64,000 bases of DNA from positions 186,001-250,000 of the forward strand of contig JAHLKD010000054.1 in NCBI GenBank assembly GCA_025526935.1. Direction: 5' to 3'. The position numbers and the translations under genes are program-made. Source of the DNA: Cladochytrium replicatum. Taxonomy: Eukaryota > Chytridiomycota > Chytridiomycetes > Cladochytriales > Cladochytriaceae. Of this stretch, positions 34,637-45,571 are shown piece after piece; within the stretch, counting starts at the first letter, position 1; every line of letters begins with the position of its first letter. The notes below the pieces were generated by a model. That model saw only the letters and a list, made by a program, of their open reading frames with translations, did no database searches and was not told where the DNA came from.

Positions 34637-35686
34637 GATCGACAAAAGATTGGGGCCAGGGTCCAAGAACGGTCCTGGCAAATATCTTTCGATGCAGTAG
34701 CTGGGGAGAGATGCAAGAGGAAGGCTGAGCGGTGATCTTCTTGCGCGACAGACTGTCCAAGTCGACCGAAAGAGTGGCCGCTCACAGAGAGCGATGTGGG
34801 TTTGACCGCAACTTTCGAAGGGTTGATGTTTCGAGGGTCGCAGGGTCGGAAGTGGCAGTGTACGCGGGCCGACCAATGGGAAAGTGTGTGGCACATGTAT
34901 AGGCTAGCGTCATGTACTGGTTGGGCATGTTTGTGTTGCAGAATCAGATGATGGTGATCTCTATTAGAACGCACTCAATGCAACGGCACATCCGCGGCGT
35001 ATCCTCAAATGAAACCCGACGAGGCAATCACGATGGGAATGATAACGAAATCGTAAACCACGCTGTCCTCGCCATCCAGAGAATGTAAACGGTACACACA
35101 TTTGCCATTTAAGCATCACCGAAGCGGGCGCATCCTTTTTAAGTTACAAAGGTAACAAGGCTCGACAGGTGAACAAGCAAGGCTAATGCTGGGATTGCTT
35201 ACGATGAGATAGTAGCTGTTGCGAACAGAGGAATTGATTGGACCCTTCTTAATCTGGGACCATCAACAAGGACGCAGATGAGATGCTCTAGGCACGTTGG
35301 AAAGTTTATGTTGCTCATTTAGTTTGGGATCAAGTTTGAACCTTGCAGGAACGGTTCGCGAGGACTCCATTGCCAAGGAAACAAGAGCAGATGCTGGCTG
35401 CTCCGGTGGAGGAAGACGCAAACAAAGGAAAAGAGAAACCAGCCGGGAAAGATAAGGAATGGAAATGAGAGGTGAGAATGCGAGTCTGTGCAAATTGAGG
35501 TGGTGTTGGTTGATCACGCACCACACTCCCCATTTATCATTCACTCCTTGCATTCAGATTACTCAAATGTATGCGTAAAACACTAAAACAGTACAGTCAC
35601 AGCGAGAAATCCATAATACCTCCCTGCATCATTTTCAGGGTCTTTACCGAAAATTCGCAAACCACAAAAAACCAAGCTGCAAACGA
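34637..35686. other. intergenic stretch upstream of the NLR gene
   Basis: Promoter space shared by the minus-strand Nrg1-like gene and the plus-strand NLR gene. No ORF with a recognisable domain; no repeat seen. Confidence 0.5.
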
Positions 35687-38647
35687 ATGACCACTACAAA
35701 CACCAACGTGTGGAGCTGCTCGAAGCACCGCTCTGCTCATCATGCCGTTTTCGTCTCCTACAGACAGAATGGCAGTGACTCTTTGCTCGCAGAGCTTTTC
35801 TGTGCAGAAATGGAAGCCGATTTGACCAAGCGTTACCACCCCGCCTCTCTCCCCGTCTTTCTGGATAAGCGCTGCCTTCCCATCGGTGGAGACTGGTCCG
35901 AAGGATTCATCAACGGTTTGCAGAAGAGCAGAGTTATCGTCTACCTTTTGAGCAAGGAGTCGATCAGAACCATGTTGTCAAAATTGGAAAAGGGGCAGGT
36001 AAGCACGTATATGTCCTGCGATTCTCAATACGAGCTCATTTGTGCCGAAATCATTGCAGCGCGATAATGTTTTGGTTGAGATCGAGGAAGGGCTTCAACT
36101 AAAATCCATTGCGGATCGTGCAACCACACTGATTCCAGTCCTTATCGGAAATTACCACCATTCACACGCAAACCAGATGGAAAAGCTGGTTCCGTTCGCC
36201 GAATTTGATGAGTCGACTTTGGAACATTCGAAATCCGGCTTGAAAGTGAAAGAAACCATGGCGAATCTCTTTAAGTTTCAAGGCTTGCACCTGGATCCGA
36301 AGAATGTCGCAGCATCCGTTAATGTCATCATCGAAGAGTTGGGTCGAATCGAAGGTATTTAAAATTTTGTTCGACGCCGTGAGATTAACACCAACTCGCT
36401 GTGATTCTTCCAGTTCCCCAATCATTTTGTTCTTGGGCAACGCCTACGCAAACACAAACTGCCCTCGGTTCGCAGCATCAGTTGCATTCCCGCCCAAACC
36501 CAACGATTTACATCAACCGTGACGACATTCTTTCGCAGATTGACACAACCCTTCGATCCAATGCATCTACTTCATCCACCGCGGTATTAAAAGGCGTTGG
36601 CGGTTCCGGAAAGACATTTATTGCCACGAAATATGGGTACCAATGTGTCGATCGTGGATATCAGGTTGCATGGCTGAAAGCGGACTCGGAAGAAGCAGTC
36701 AAGGAGTCATACATTGCATTCGCACAGTGGATTCTTCGTGACTACACTATCTCCCAGCTCGCTTGCTTCACACTCTCAAATGTAATGACCATGGTCGAGA
36801 GTACTTCCGCAAAGTACCCAACTACCAAAAAACTAATGATCTTTGACAACATTGAAGATTACCAGCATATTCAAGAGATCATTCGTGCTCACCCAAATGC
36901 GCAGTTTTTATTGACCACGCGAAATCCTTTGTACCGTGATGGTTTGCTGATGCCATTCATCAAAGTTGACCTACCAGACAGTTCACGAGCAGAGCAGTTT
37001 GTGGTCCAGTCTATTCCAACACTTGACTTGGTTCATGCTACAACTATTGTTCAGCAATGTGAGCAGCTGCCTCTGAGGCTAGAGATCACAGTGAAATATC
37101 TGCAGCAGATTTTTAACAATGTCAATAACTATTCAGTAAGGAAAAGAAAAGCAGGACCAGAAGTAGCGATCACAGCAACTGCAGTGATAGCTGGAAAAGC
37201 AAACAAAGAACATAGCCAGGAATCAATAGATTATCAGAAACCTATAGATTATTCTAAATTTGTAACAAAGATCATCAATGACTACACAAGTGATGTTCAG
37301 AATGCTAAAGTAGCATGTAATGAGGATAGTCATCCAGAAATTGTGGTTTCGCTGAACTACTTAATGGATCAAAACAAGAATGCATTTGAGATGTTTCAGC
37401 TCTGCGCTTATCTTGACCCTGATGCTGTCTCCTTAGATATTATTGTGGACTTCCAGAAACGTCAATCAGCACAGTTTTGGGCACCTATACTCCATAATTT
37501 CTCCAAGAAAGTTCAGAAAAATTTAAGTGAAAGCGTCCCACTCCTCAAAGAGCTTGGACTGGTAAAAGAGCTTGGTACTGTTAGCAATTCAGTTATAGTG
37601 TGTATCCACAGATGTGTTCAAGCTCAGCTTAAGGCCTCGATTAAAGATGAAAATTCAAAATCAATGCTAGCAAAAGAGTTTTATGCTCAAAAGATGAGCC
37701 AAGTAAGGCATGCTGCCATGCAGTACGAACTTGGTATTCAAAACTTCATGAAAGCAAGGCTGGCAGAACGAGATGGCACACCAGGAACAGTATCATATCA
37801 GTCTGCCTTACAATACTTTCAAAAAGCTGCTGATATTGGCCATACACAGAGCTGTCTTGCATTATATATAATTTTTGAGTTTGGATTTGGAGTGGGAGTT
37901 GATAAAGCCATAAGCAGTCACTGGTGCTCCAAGGCTGGCTTATCCAAAGCAGAAGTAAATTGTGTAAAATTTGATGGTAAAAGCTTGGAGCTTCTTGGAA
38001 AGAAAACAAGTAAACTCAACTCTTTAGTCAATTTCAGTGCAAGAGTTTTTGATAAGGTCGATTCAAGTGCTGATTCATCCGAGTGGACATATGTTTCTTC
38101 TGCACTTTCGCAAGGTTCAATTATTCGAAATCTTGACTTGCGTGGAATAAGTGTTGGGATAAGCGGTGCAAAAGTTATTGCAAAATATTTAGATGATACT
38201 TCTACTCTTCAATGTCTCTATATGGAGCTTAAAAATATTGGAGATGAAGGTGCACGTATGCTCGCCACTGCTCTCAGGCGAAACTCTACACTGCAGTTCC
38301 TAACTCTTTCAAACAACTACTTTATCGGAATTGAAGGCGGAAGGGCACTTGCAAACGCTCTTGCACACAACACTACTCTCAAACATTTCAACCTCTTGAA
38401 CAGCAATATTGCAGATAAAGGAGCTTGTGCACTTGCCGCAGCTCTTGATCAGAACTGTACTCTTCAACACCTCAATCTCTGGAAAAACAATATTGGAGAT
38501 GTTGGTGCAATTGCACTTGCAACAGCTCTCGAGCGCAACTCAATGCTTCAATATCTCAATCTTGAAAGCAACAATATTGGAATTGAAGGTAGACAGACAA
38601 TTGAGTGGTTGCGCCAGAAGCGACCATTACTTGACGTTGTGTTATGA
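35687..38647 (+). CDS. TIR / NB-ARC / Sel1-like / LRR protein (TNL-type NLR)
   Basis: Exons 35687-35998, 36060-36354 and 36414-38647 (introns GTAAGC...TTGCAG and GTATTT...TTCCAG) sum to 947 codons. Residues about 19-160 are a TIR domain: HHAVFVSYRQNG (first strand), PVFLDKRCLPIGGDW (BB-loop region), VIVYLLSKES, and, after splicing, DNVLVEIEEGL carrying the likely catalytic Glu (about residue 111), then LIPVLIG. Residues about 235-450 are NB-ARC-like: P-loop GVGGSGKT (263-270), Walker B LMIFDNI (about 343), sensor LLTTRNP (about 370). About 655-715 resembles a Sel1/TPR repeat (ALQYFQKAADIGHTQSCLAL). About 770-940 are five to six RI-type LRRs of 28 residues (NIGD.GA.ALA.AL..N..L..L.L). Expected role: intracellular sensor in which LRR ligand binding drives NB-ARC oligomerisation and TIR NAD+ cleavage; that is inference from plant, animal and bacterial relatives. 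Confidence 0.9.
38180..38625 (+). repeat. 84-bp LRR-coding tandem repeats
   Basis: The LRR part of the NLR is built from diverged 84-bp units (28 codons), with recurring blocks such as AACAATATTGGAGATGTTGG, GCACTTGC(A)AC(A/C)GCTCT and TCTTCAA(C/T)A(C/T)CTCAATCT. The last three units are the most alike at DNA level, which suggests recent unit duplication or exchange. Confidence 0.8.
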
Positions 38648-39780
38648 TGAAAGTTAATTCTCAGAGCCAAATTTGGTGTTGACCAGCTATGACCTCAATA
38701 CAAAATATCATGTGTAGAGCATTTCACTTTAAGTTTGATAGCCACAATAATGTTAAAGAATAAACCACCTATCTCCTGCAAGAAGGCCTGAGCTTCTAAC
38801 CCGCTGGTTAACAGACATTGCCAATTGCGCCATGCGGGATGTGGTTGGACCTCATAGTTGCTCAGTCGGTTCGAACACAACTTTTCGAAGCAAAACTCTT
38901 TGGTTCGAATCCTATAGGGGACTGGATTCGAATTTCCTACAAAACCTATCGCAATATTGTGTCACGTGCAAGTATAGTGCCACTCCTTTGAATTTCTCAA
39001 CCCTTCACTCCACTTTCCGACAGCTCGTACGGCTCCCCAAGTACTGCAGATTCCATGTCTTGGTTGAAGTACACGTGGTTGACATGTACTGGTTAAAGCA
39101 TTATCAATACATGTTATAAAATTCAAAAAAACCCCAAATGCTGAGCCCACAACACATTACCAACGTGCCTGCCACCATCACCCAATAAACCCAGAAAAAT
39201 AAGTCTAAAGAATAAACCAGACACTCTCACTCAGAAAAGCCTTAATGAATAATGGCCCCACCAATCCACACACGCCCACAAAGGGATGAAATAACAAAAT
39301 ATAGCCACAACTCCCACGACAGCACTCCTTCACACCTTCTACTCCACCCCTCTACCCACAACATCACACATCTTCACACCCTTCTACTCCACCCACAACA
39401 TCACGCATACACAATTCATACCGCCTAACCCCCAGCACCAAGACTTGGGATCTTCTCCATCAATGGAAATGGTCCATTAGCTTCAATGCAAGCGCATGGA
39501 TCTGAGCAGCTGTCTTGCTCTATGTTCCACACCAGTAGACATGATCAGCATTGTCTGTGGCAGCCAGCCGCAGCCTCACACCATGGTCATTGTGCGTCCT
39601 CGTACAAATCTTGGTGACTCCTGTTGAGCTGACTGAGGGTGGGGAGCCCAGTTGTGGGATTGCGTCATCTTTGTCACACAAATCCTAGAGTCACCCATCC
39701 CCTTGTCATTCTCCAGTGACTACCCATCAGGTTTCTGCGTCATCAATGGCAAACTGGGGATTCTGAGCGGCAAAATTACC
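38648..39780. other. gene-free stretch after the NLR
   Basis: No supported gene. Two GGTTCGAA-type boxes (38870-38920) recall tRNA T-loops but no full cloverleaf can be drawn. At about 39325-39415 a segment reading CACACC(C)TTCTACTCCACCC...ACAACATCAC(A/G)CAT occurs twice in tandem. This stretch leads into the retroelement junction. Confidence 0.4.
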
Positions 39781-40202
39781 TGATATGAATAGCGATAATG
39801 ACAATACTACAGATTCAGATTCTGGTGATAATCCTAAAACCTCATCTGATGAGGGGTTGGATCCCAATCAATGATTTTATTCTCACAAATGCATGTTACT
39901 CCTATTGCCCAACATAATTCAAATGTTGATGACAAGCTTGTCACCACCTACGAGCTTAACCATTCATTAAACATCAATGATGACACTACTATACCACTTT
40001 CTGTACAACCTGGTCAAGAACAAAGTGAAGATAGTTCCCAATTGATTTGGAAGATTTGCAATGGATTGGTGAGGATGATGACAATCTGTTGAGACGCAAT
40101 ATCCCCAATGTTAACGTAAATGAGAAAGCAAAATCGAGAACACCAGACGTTCCTATACTTCAAGGGGACTTGAGAAGTATTCCCAAACTGTCGGATTATG
40201 AA
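39780..40202 (+). mobile_element. 3' end of a retroelement polyprotein (relic)
   Basis: An acidic reading frame starting near 39785 (DNDNTTDSDSGDNP) shifts frame several times and ends in PILQGDLRSIPKLSDYEC at about 40205, exactly where the LTR begins. A purine-rich stretch (AAGGGGACTTGAGAAG, about 40160-40175) lies just upstream as expected of a polypurine tract. Element family not determined from this part. Confidence 0.5.
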
Positions 40203-40424
40203 TGTTAAGGACTCTATTATTACAGTCACTTTAACAACCATATACATAACACACTACGACATAACAGATAGACTGGAGACGTCGGGGAGTTCTCAATGCG
40301 GGATGCAGAGAGACCTGTCAATTATAATTGATTAGTCGGTAACAATCGTTTACTCAGGATGACTAATACGTATTTATGCGTGCTTACGTGTCGTCTATGT
40401 TTTACCACATATGGTAATATTACA
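40203..40424 (+). mobile_element. long terminal repeat (222 bp)
   Basis: Starts TGTTAAGGACTC and ends TATTACA, i.e. TG...CA. It matches the minus-strand LTR at 4589-4820 in several long blocks. Upstream is the end of a polyprotein frame and downstream is a gag-like frame, so this one LTR sits between the 3' end of one copy and the 5' end of another. Confidence 0.7.
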
Positions 40425-40590
40425 TATACTGCGCTACTTCAAAACCCAAGGGAATTCTTTGTTCCCATATGAGTCGATTGTCTGATGGAAGCACTTGTTA
40501 GTAATCACCAGTAACAGTCATCGGGGATCTAACAACAACCACCTTCTTGACATCACTCAATCATTTTCTCGGCTGAGTATCAATTCGTCA

Positions 40591-41105
40591 ATGTCATCAT
40601 ACACAACATCAACAAAACCAAAACGTTTCGGGGGAGCCTCTCTCCATGAGTTTGAGGTTTACCTCAAAGACGTCAAGGCTATTGCTGAATCGAAGGGGTG
40701 CTTTCGAGTCCTCTACCGGAACACGATGGCGGAATCCCAACTTGCTTTGCGTCAGTTACCTTAAATTCAGCTCCGGTGCAAGCTACTTTTGCAGGAGCTG
40801 ATCAACCGGCAATTGATACCTTCCAGCGGCAAGTCACGGCATTCAATGCGGAGATGCAAGTGTACAACACAATCGCATCTGAAAATGGACGAATTCAGCA
40901 GCATATAGACAGCTTGGCGAGCAGATCATCTGATGTGGTGCATCGTCCACCTCAAACGAGTACCTTGGTGGACTGCTCAAAGTTGGTTCTCGTGCAGCGC
41001 CGTAACTGGGAGGAGGCTCACTCGCAGCGCTGTCGTTTTGAGCGGTCATCATCGGTGGAGTGGTGCCAAACAAGGTCGTGTTCTCACGAAATTTTTCGCA
41101 GATAA
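40591..41105 (+). pseudogene. frameshifted gag-like retroelement ORF
   Basis: The frame opens about 165 bp after the LTR with MSSYTTSTKPKRFGGASLHEFEV, through AIAESKGCFRVL, then shifts frame near 40715 and goes on as EHDGGIPTCFASVTL through FQRQVTAFNAEMQVYNTIA to a stop at about 41105. The GG.SLHEFE...AK.L..VL layout resembles the gag polypeptide of Ty1/copia-type elements. It is truncated: no protease or pol follows before the WrbA-like gene. Confidence 0.55.
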
Positions 41106-41277
41106 AATGCCTTTCAGCAAATTTCCGTTTAACATAATTTTTGAAAAATGACTTTAACGTGCGAAGTAACATTCATCAAAATGAAGGTTATTGGGTAGCA
41201 TAATTATATATTCATAATAATAAAAAAGATCAATAATAGATCATTCTCATGGTTCTCTGAGGAAATTGGTGGCTCCT

Positions 41278-41998
41278 CTAAAAGTTGACTTTAAGAAGGG
41301 TCTTTGCAAAGCTAGTTCCTTGGTGGGTGGCAATTGCGAGCTCTTTCTCAGAGGGTTGGCGAGAGCCGTCGCTGTTAGCGATCGTGCCTGCTCCCCATGG
41401 ACCACCGCCGACCACTTCCGAGTTGTCGAAGAGATTGTTGTGAGTATAACCAAGCGGCACAAAGATGATGCCGTGGTGAGCAAAGTGGGGAAGGAAAGTG
41501 AGGACAGTAGTCTCCTGGCCGCCGTGTTGAGTTGCAGTTGAGGTGAACTATGAAGTATTGGAAGCATAAGTTAATATTGCGGGATTTTAAGGCGTTCGCG
41601 TTGTTACTCACAACTCCAGCGTATTTTCCGACAAGAGCCTTGGAAGCCCAAAGACCACCGGTAGCATCGAAGAAGGTCTTGATCTGGGCCGGAGCAGTTC
41701 CGTAACGAGTTGGCAGACCGAAGAGGAATCCGTCGTAGCTGGGGAGATCTTCAACCTTGATGACCGGAATGTCATCGAAGTTGCCAGAGTACATCTTCTG
41801 AAGGACTTCAGTAGGGAGGGTCTCGGGCACGCGAAGCAGAGTTGCCTCAACACCTGTAAAAGTACGTCAAATTCATCGTCTTAATGGCAGAGTTCGATAA
41901 TCTGCCTCACCTTCCTCCTTGAGACCCTTGAGGATAGCCTCACCAAGCTTCCTGATGTGGCCCCAGTTCGAGTGGATTATGACAGCGACTTTAACCAT
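41278..41998 (-). CDS. WrbA-like NAD(P)H:quinone oxidoreductase (flavodoxin fold)
   Basis: Three exons (41911-41998, 41612-41853, 41278-41547) sum to 200 codons (199 aa), the usual size of WrbA/Pst2/Ycp4 proteins. They use FMN to reduce quinones by two electrons and protect against redox stress; fungal members are often at the plasma membrane. Seen: MVKVAVIIHS (flavodoxin strand 1 and FMN-phosphate loop, slightly degenerate), PSYDGFLFGLPTRYG, KTFFDATGGLW, GKYAGVFTSTATQHGGQETT (FMN-binding loop), FVPLGY, VGGGPWGAGTIA, and GTSFAKTLLK at the C-terminus. Intron junctions (GTGAGG...TTACAG; GTGAGT...TTCATAG) keep frame. The gene is divergent from the secreted subtilisin with about 430 bp between starts. 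Confidence 0.92.
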
Positions 41999-42430
41999 TG
42001 TGGGAAGAGATCAGATGCACTAGAAGTTGAGACGGGATGGGGATTGGGGAAGGGGCAGCGAGCTTTTTTAATAGCAGCACGGATCAGGAAGAACAACGTT
42101 CGTTTTGATAATCCGGACCGTCTCGGGTTCAGTACGGACGAATAGATTTTCTTGTAGAGTCGCCGGACACGCGGCTGGGTCGGCAGAACGTGATGCAAGT
42201 GAACGCTTCAGTCGGTGGCGTGATTGTGATTATGTGAATGAGTGAGTGGCTCAGAGAAGTGAGTGGCTCACTAATATTATTTTTTGGGGTGGCATTGCAC
42301 ACGTGACTTGAATGTACCCATATCAGGATGTGCCACTGGGAAATCGTGTTTGCTAAACCACCACAAAAACTCTGTAACATCCCTGGAATTTCGTATCGTT
42401 GCAGCATTCTTGGTTCAATCGCTTTCCAAA

Positions 42431-44778
42431 ATGCTGATCAGACTCGTACTTATTGTCGCGGCCGTCTCGTTTGTTGCTGCTCGTCCCTTAGCATCACCAT
42501 CAAAGCTCCAAAGAAGACAAGGTACTCGAGGTCAATTTGTCGTGCTTCTGAAAGACGGAACAGTTGCATCTGCAGCCGCTGAAGGTAATTTTGTCCAGCG
42601 ATCAATCAGATTCTGCTAATGCATTCCTTTTAGACGACCAGCAAATTGTTGGTTTGTCGGAACATCTCGACTGGGTTAAGAAACAGGTTGCCGTGATCGA
42701 GCCCGAATCAACTTGGTCGAATGCACCTGGACCGGAGAGTATTGGTTGTGCAGACGATGCAGACAATTGCGTGCTACATCGATACGATAATGTTCAGGGA
42801 TACACAGCACAGCTTCCAGACAGCTTGATTCCCGACTTGGAGAGCCGAGCAGAAGTTTCTGCTGTTTTTGAAGACGTCGTCGCGGAATTTGTTGCTACTA
42901 GCGTTCAAGATATCGCATCGTCTGTGGATAAGTTCGGCTTGCATGGTTTAAAGGTAGATTGCTTGAAGATTAGTATTCAAGTGCTTATCTCAACCATCCT
43001 CGTCAAATTTGTGAACATGATATTAGCGAATTGCAGCAAAAACATTCAATGCAGCAAAGGCAGCTAAGCAGTACACTTTCCCCTCATCTGCTGGCGAAGG
43101 AGTTACGGTTTTTGTCGTTGATGACGGAATGCGGATCGATCACGTAGAATTTGAAGTGAGTTTGAAGAAAATCAATATTTTCTATTCAATCCTGATGATT
43201 CTACCGTAAGGGTCGAGCGAGCAACGGAGACGATTTCACCGGAACGAACCCTAAGTTCGCAAATTCGGGCGAGTATGTCGCGTGCTACAGTTTCATAAAG
43301 CATTTCTGACCTTCTTTGTCCTTTAATTGAAGACACGGAACCCATGTGGCCGGGACTGTGGGATCGAAAACATTCGGTGTTGCCAAGAAAGTCAAATTGG
43401 TCAACGTTCGCGTTCTCCCGGGGACCGGGGGATCTGTAATTGCAGGATTGGACTTTGTTTTGAAACAAGTTGCACAGAAAAACTTGGCGATGAAAGCAGT
43501 AATCAACATGTCTCTGAGTACTCCATCGTTCCCGCCGCTCGACGAAGCTATCCGCAGAGTGACCGATGCTGGCATTGCTGTCGCGGTTGCTGCCGGAAAT
43601 CAGAACCAGGATGCATGTCTTCGATCACCAGCTCGGTATGCGTTGACACCCCTCAATTGAGATGATGACATTGACGTTTTTGACAGAGCACCTGAAGCTC
43701 TTACTGTCGCAGCCGCTGATGAGTAAGTCAATTATCCGTTTTCATGTGACACTTATTGATCAACGACTTAACGATTTTGCGCGATTCAGAAATGATGGCG
43801 AGGCAGGCTTCAGGTAACTACATCCGCCACATTCAGCTTACTGTCTGACATTGTTTATCACAGCAATTTCGGTTCGTGCACAGATATTTTTGGTCCTGGA
43901 ACCCAAATCACTTCCTTGGCACATGATTCAACTACCGGAACAGCAGTTAAAGCGGGCACCTCCATGGCATCACCGCATGTTGCGGTACGTTTTGGCCAAA
44001 CGAGTTGCTCTAAACCTAAAACATATCGATTCAAAGGGAGTACTTGCATTGGCGCTTTCTTCTAACCCTGACAAATTTGACAACATCCAAGATGTTCACG
44101 AGTTTGTTCTGTCCCGTGCAGTTCCGAACGTGCTCAAAAACGTGAAAGAGAAGACGGCAAACCTGATGGTGTTCAATGGAGTCGAGAGCGAAGAACAAAC
44201 GACCACAACAACCACCACAACTAGAACCACTACTACAACTACCAAGAAGACCACAACGACAACTACAACTACCACCACAGCGACGACTCGCGGGGGGGAG
44301 ACAACCACAACCACCACGACCGCTATCGCAGCACCAACGTTCTCTGATGTTCCTGCTATTCCTGAAGGTTTCACAGCAAACTTTCAAGGCAAGCAAGTGG
44401 TAACAAAATCTCGAATGATCTGTGATCTTCTGTGTTTGCTCACTATATTGTGTCGAAAAAAGGACTTTGACTCAAACAGAATCTGTGAGAACTTGGACGA
44501 AGAAACAGATGGCGACTCTCTCACTATCACTGGTAAGGACAGAGCTTGGCAGTATAGTAAAGGGTCGGTGCGATACGAATTATTTTCCAGGTCCTGGATC
44601 ATTCTTCTGCATCAACTTGTTCTCACAACAGGATTGTGAAGGTGAACTCCGACAGTTCTGCGCTTCTTGTGGTGAAGAGAAACTTGACGAGAACGGAAAG
44701 TGTACGGCGAACAACCTTCCTGTCGACGACGTTACCATTCTATCCATGCAAGTGTGCCGGGACTGCGATTTGAACTAG
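42431..44778 (+). CDS. secreted subtilisin-like serine protease (S8A) with Thr linker and Cys-rich tail
   Basis: Signal peptide MLIRLVLIVAAVSFVAA, then an inhibitor I9 propeptide (GQFVVLLKDG to VFEDVVAEF), then a proteinase K-type catalytic domain: Asp motif VFVVDDGMRIDH, His motif HGTHVAGT (near 43330-43360), oxyanion region VAVAAGNQNQDA, and Ser motif GTSMASPHVAG, whose last Gly is restored by removing an intron at about 43982-44035. So D, H, N and S are all present. After the catalytic domain a run of about 40 mostly Thr residues (44199-44331) links to a C-terminal domain with many Cys (CINLFSQQDC, CASCGEE, CRDCDLN). The many exons were traced by motif, not all by base. Likely extracellular protein digestion. 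Confidence 0.88.
44199..44332 (+). repeat. ACN-repeat coding for poly-Thr linker
   Basis: Runs of ACA/ACC/ACT/ACG codons, interrupted by a few AGA/AAG codons and CGCGGGGGGGAG, form the linker of the subtilisin. Such Thr-rich spacers are usually O-glycosylated. Confidence 0.88.
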
Positions 44779-45256
44779 AATTGGGGCGCCCCCAACTACG
44801 TTGATTGGCTGTGATGTGATACACAATCTATTGGGATCTTCTTTTTGGAGCGGTATCTTCTTTTGCGCAATTCCAAGACCGATAAACCTTCACGTTCTAC
44901 GACTGCACACCTTCTTTTATTGGATTGAGCTTTGCAACCTTTTTTGGAATGTGTTATAATCAAATACAGCTGTTATTATGAATGGGTTCCGATGTGGAAA
45001 TTGATGATCGAATGCACCCAAAGACTAGCCGATCGAGACCATTCTCCGAAAATACACTTACATCTGTTTTTGGAACAAACATGCTACGTGCTTGATGCCA
45101 CAGTCGCGAGGCGCACTTGTGGGAAGCTCACAAGTCCACTTTAAAAGGACGATCCGTACACCTATTACCAATGCATTGAAACTCGTGAAACAAATCTTCG
45201 CCCAACCCCACAAAGTAAACCAAAGAGCACAGCATTGTTTACAATCCAAAGAACCA
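44779..45256. other. short intergenic stretch
   Basis: No gene seen; open frame on the plus strand continues upstream of the small ORF at 45257 but its translation is not convincing. Confidence 0.4.
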
Positions 45257-45571
45257 ATGAGCGCCATCGCCACCCTTCGAATTCCCGCGCTCCGTCACTC
45301 CGATGGCGATCGTGGGACGTACTCCGACCTCACCAGCGAGGCGCCGGGGGGATTCTTGTCGTCGTCATCCGCGGCTGTAAAAGTGAAGATGTCGGACCAA
45401 GTTGTGGCGAAATCGGGAAACAGTGCGAACTTCCAACCGTCGGAAGCAGCCGTGCGACCGGAACCTCCGAAACGTAAGGCTTCGCTTGGAATTGTTGATT
45501 TGCCGGGAAGTGGACCGCAGACACGTAACCGTACGATGGGACTGTACGGGGTTCATGCCAGTGCCTATTAG
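45257..45571 (+). CDS. small hypothetical protein, 104 aa
   Basis: The ATG at 45257 opens a 104-residue Ser/Ala/Pro-rich protein (MSAIATLRIPAL..., ending NRTMGLYGVHASAY) with no membrane segment or motif I recognise. Support is only the open frame, the GC-rich codon-like composition that stands out against AT-rich flanks, and its position between two genes. The same frame is open back to 45092. Confidence 0.4.
   Translation: MSAIATLRIPALRHSDGDRGTYSDLTSEAPGGFLSSSSAAVKVKMSDQVVAKSGNSANFQPSEAAVRPEPPKRKASLGIVDLPGSGPQTRNRTMGLYGVHASAY

Noticed and set aside
38780-38930. tRNA gene or tRNA-derived SINE
   Set aside because: GGTTCGAATCC and CGGTTCGAACAC look like T-loops and the minus strand near 38790-38840 looks like a D-arm plus anticodon arm, but no acceptor stem, anticodon stem and T-arm pair up in one molecule.
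44096-44374. Val-rich minus-strand ORF that looks like a membrane protein
   Set aside because: It is the antisense of the Thr-codon repeat (ACN gives NGT, Val/Cys/Gly) in the subtilisin linker.
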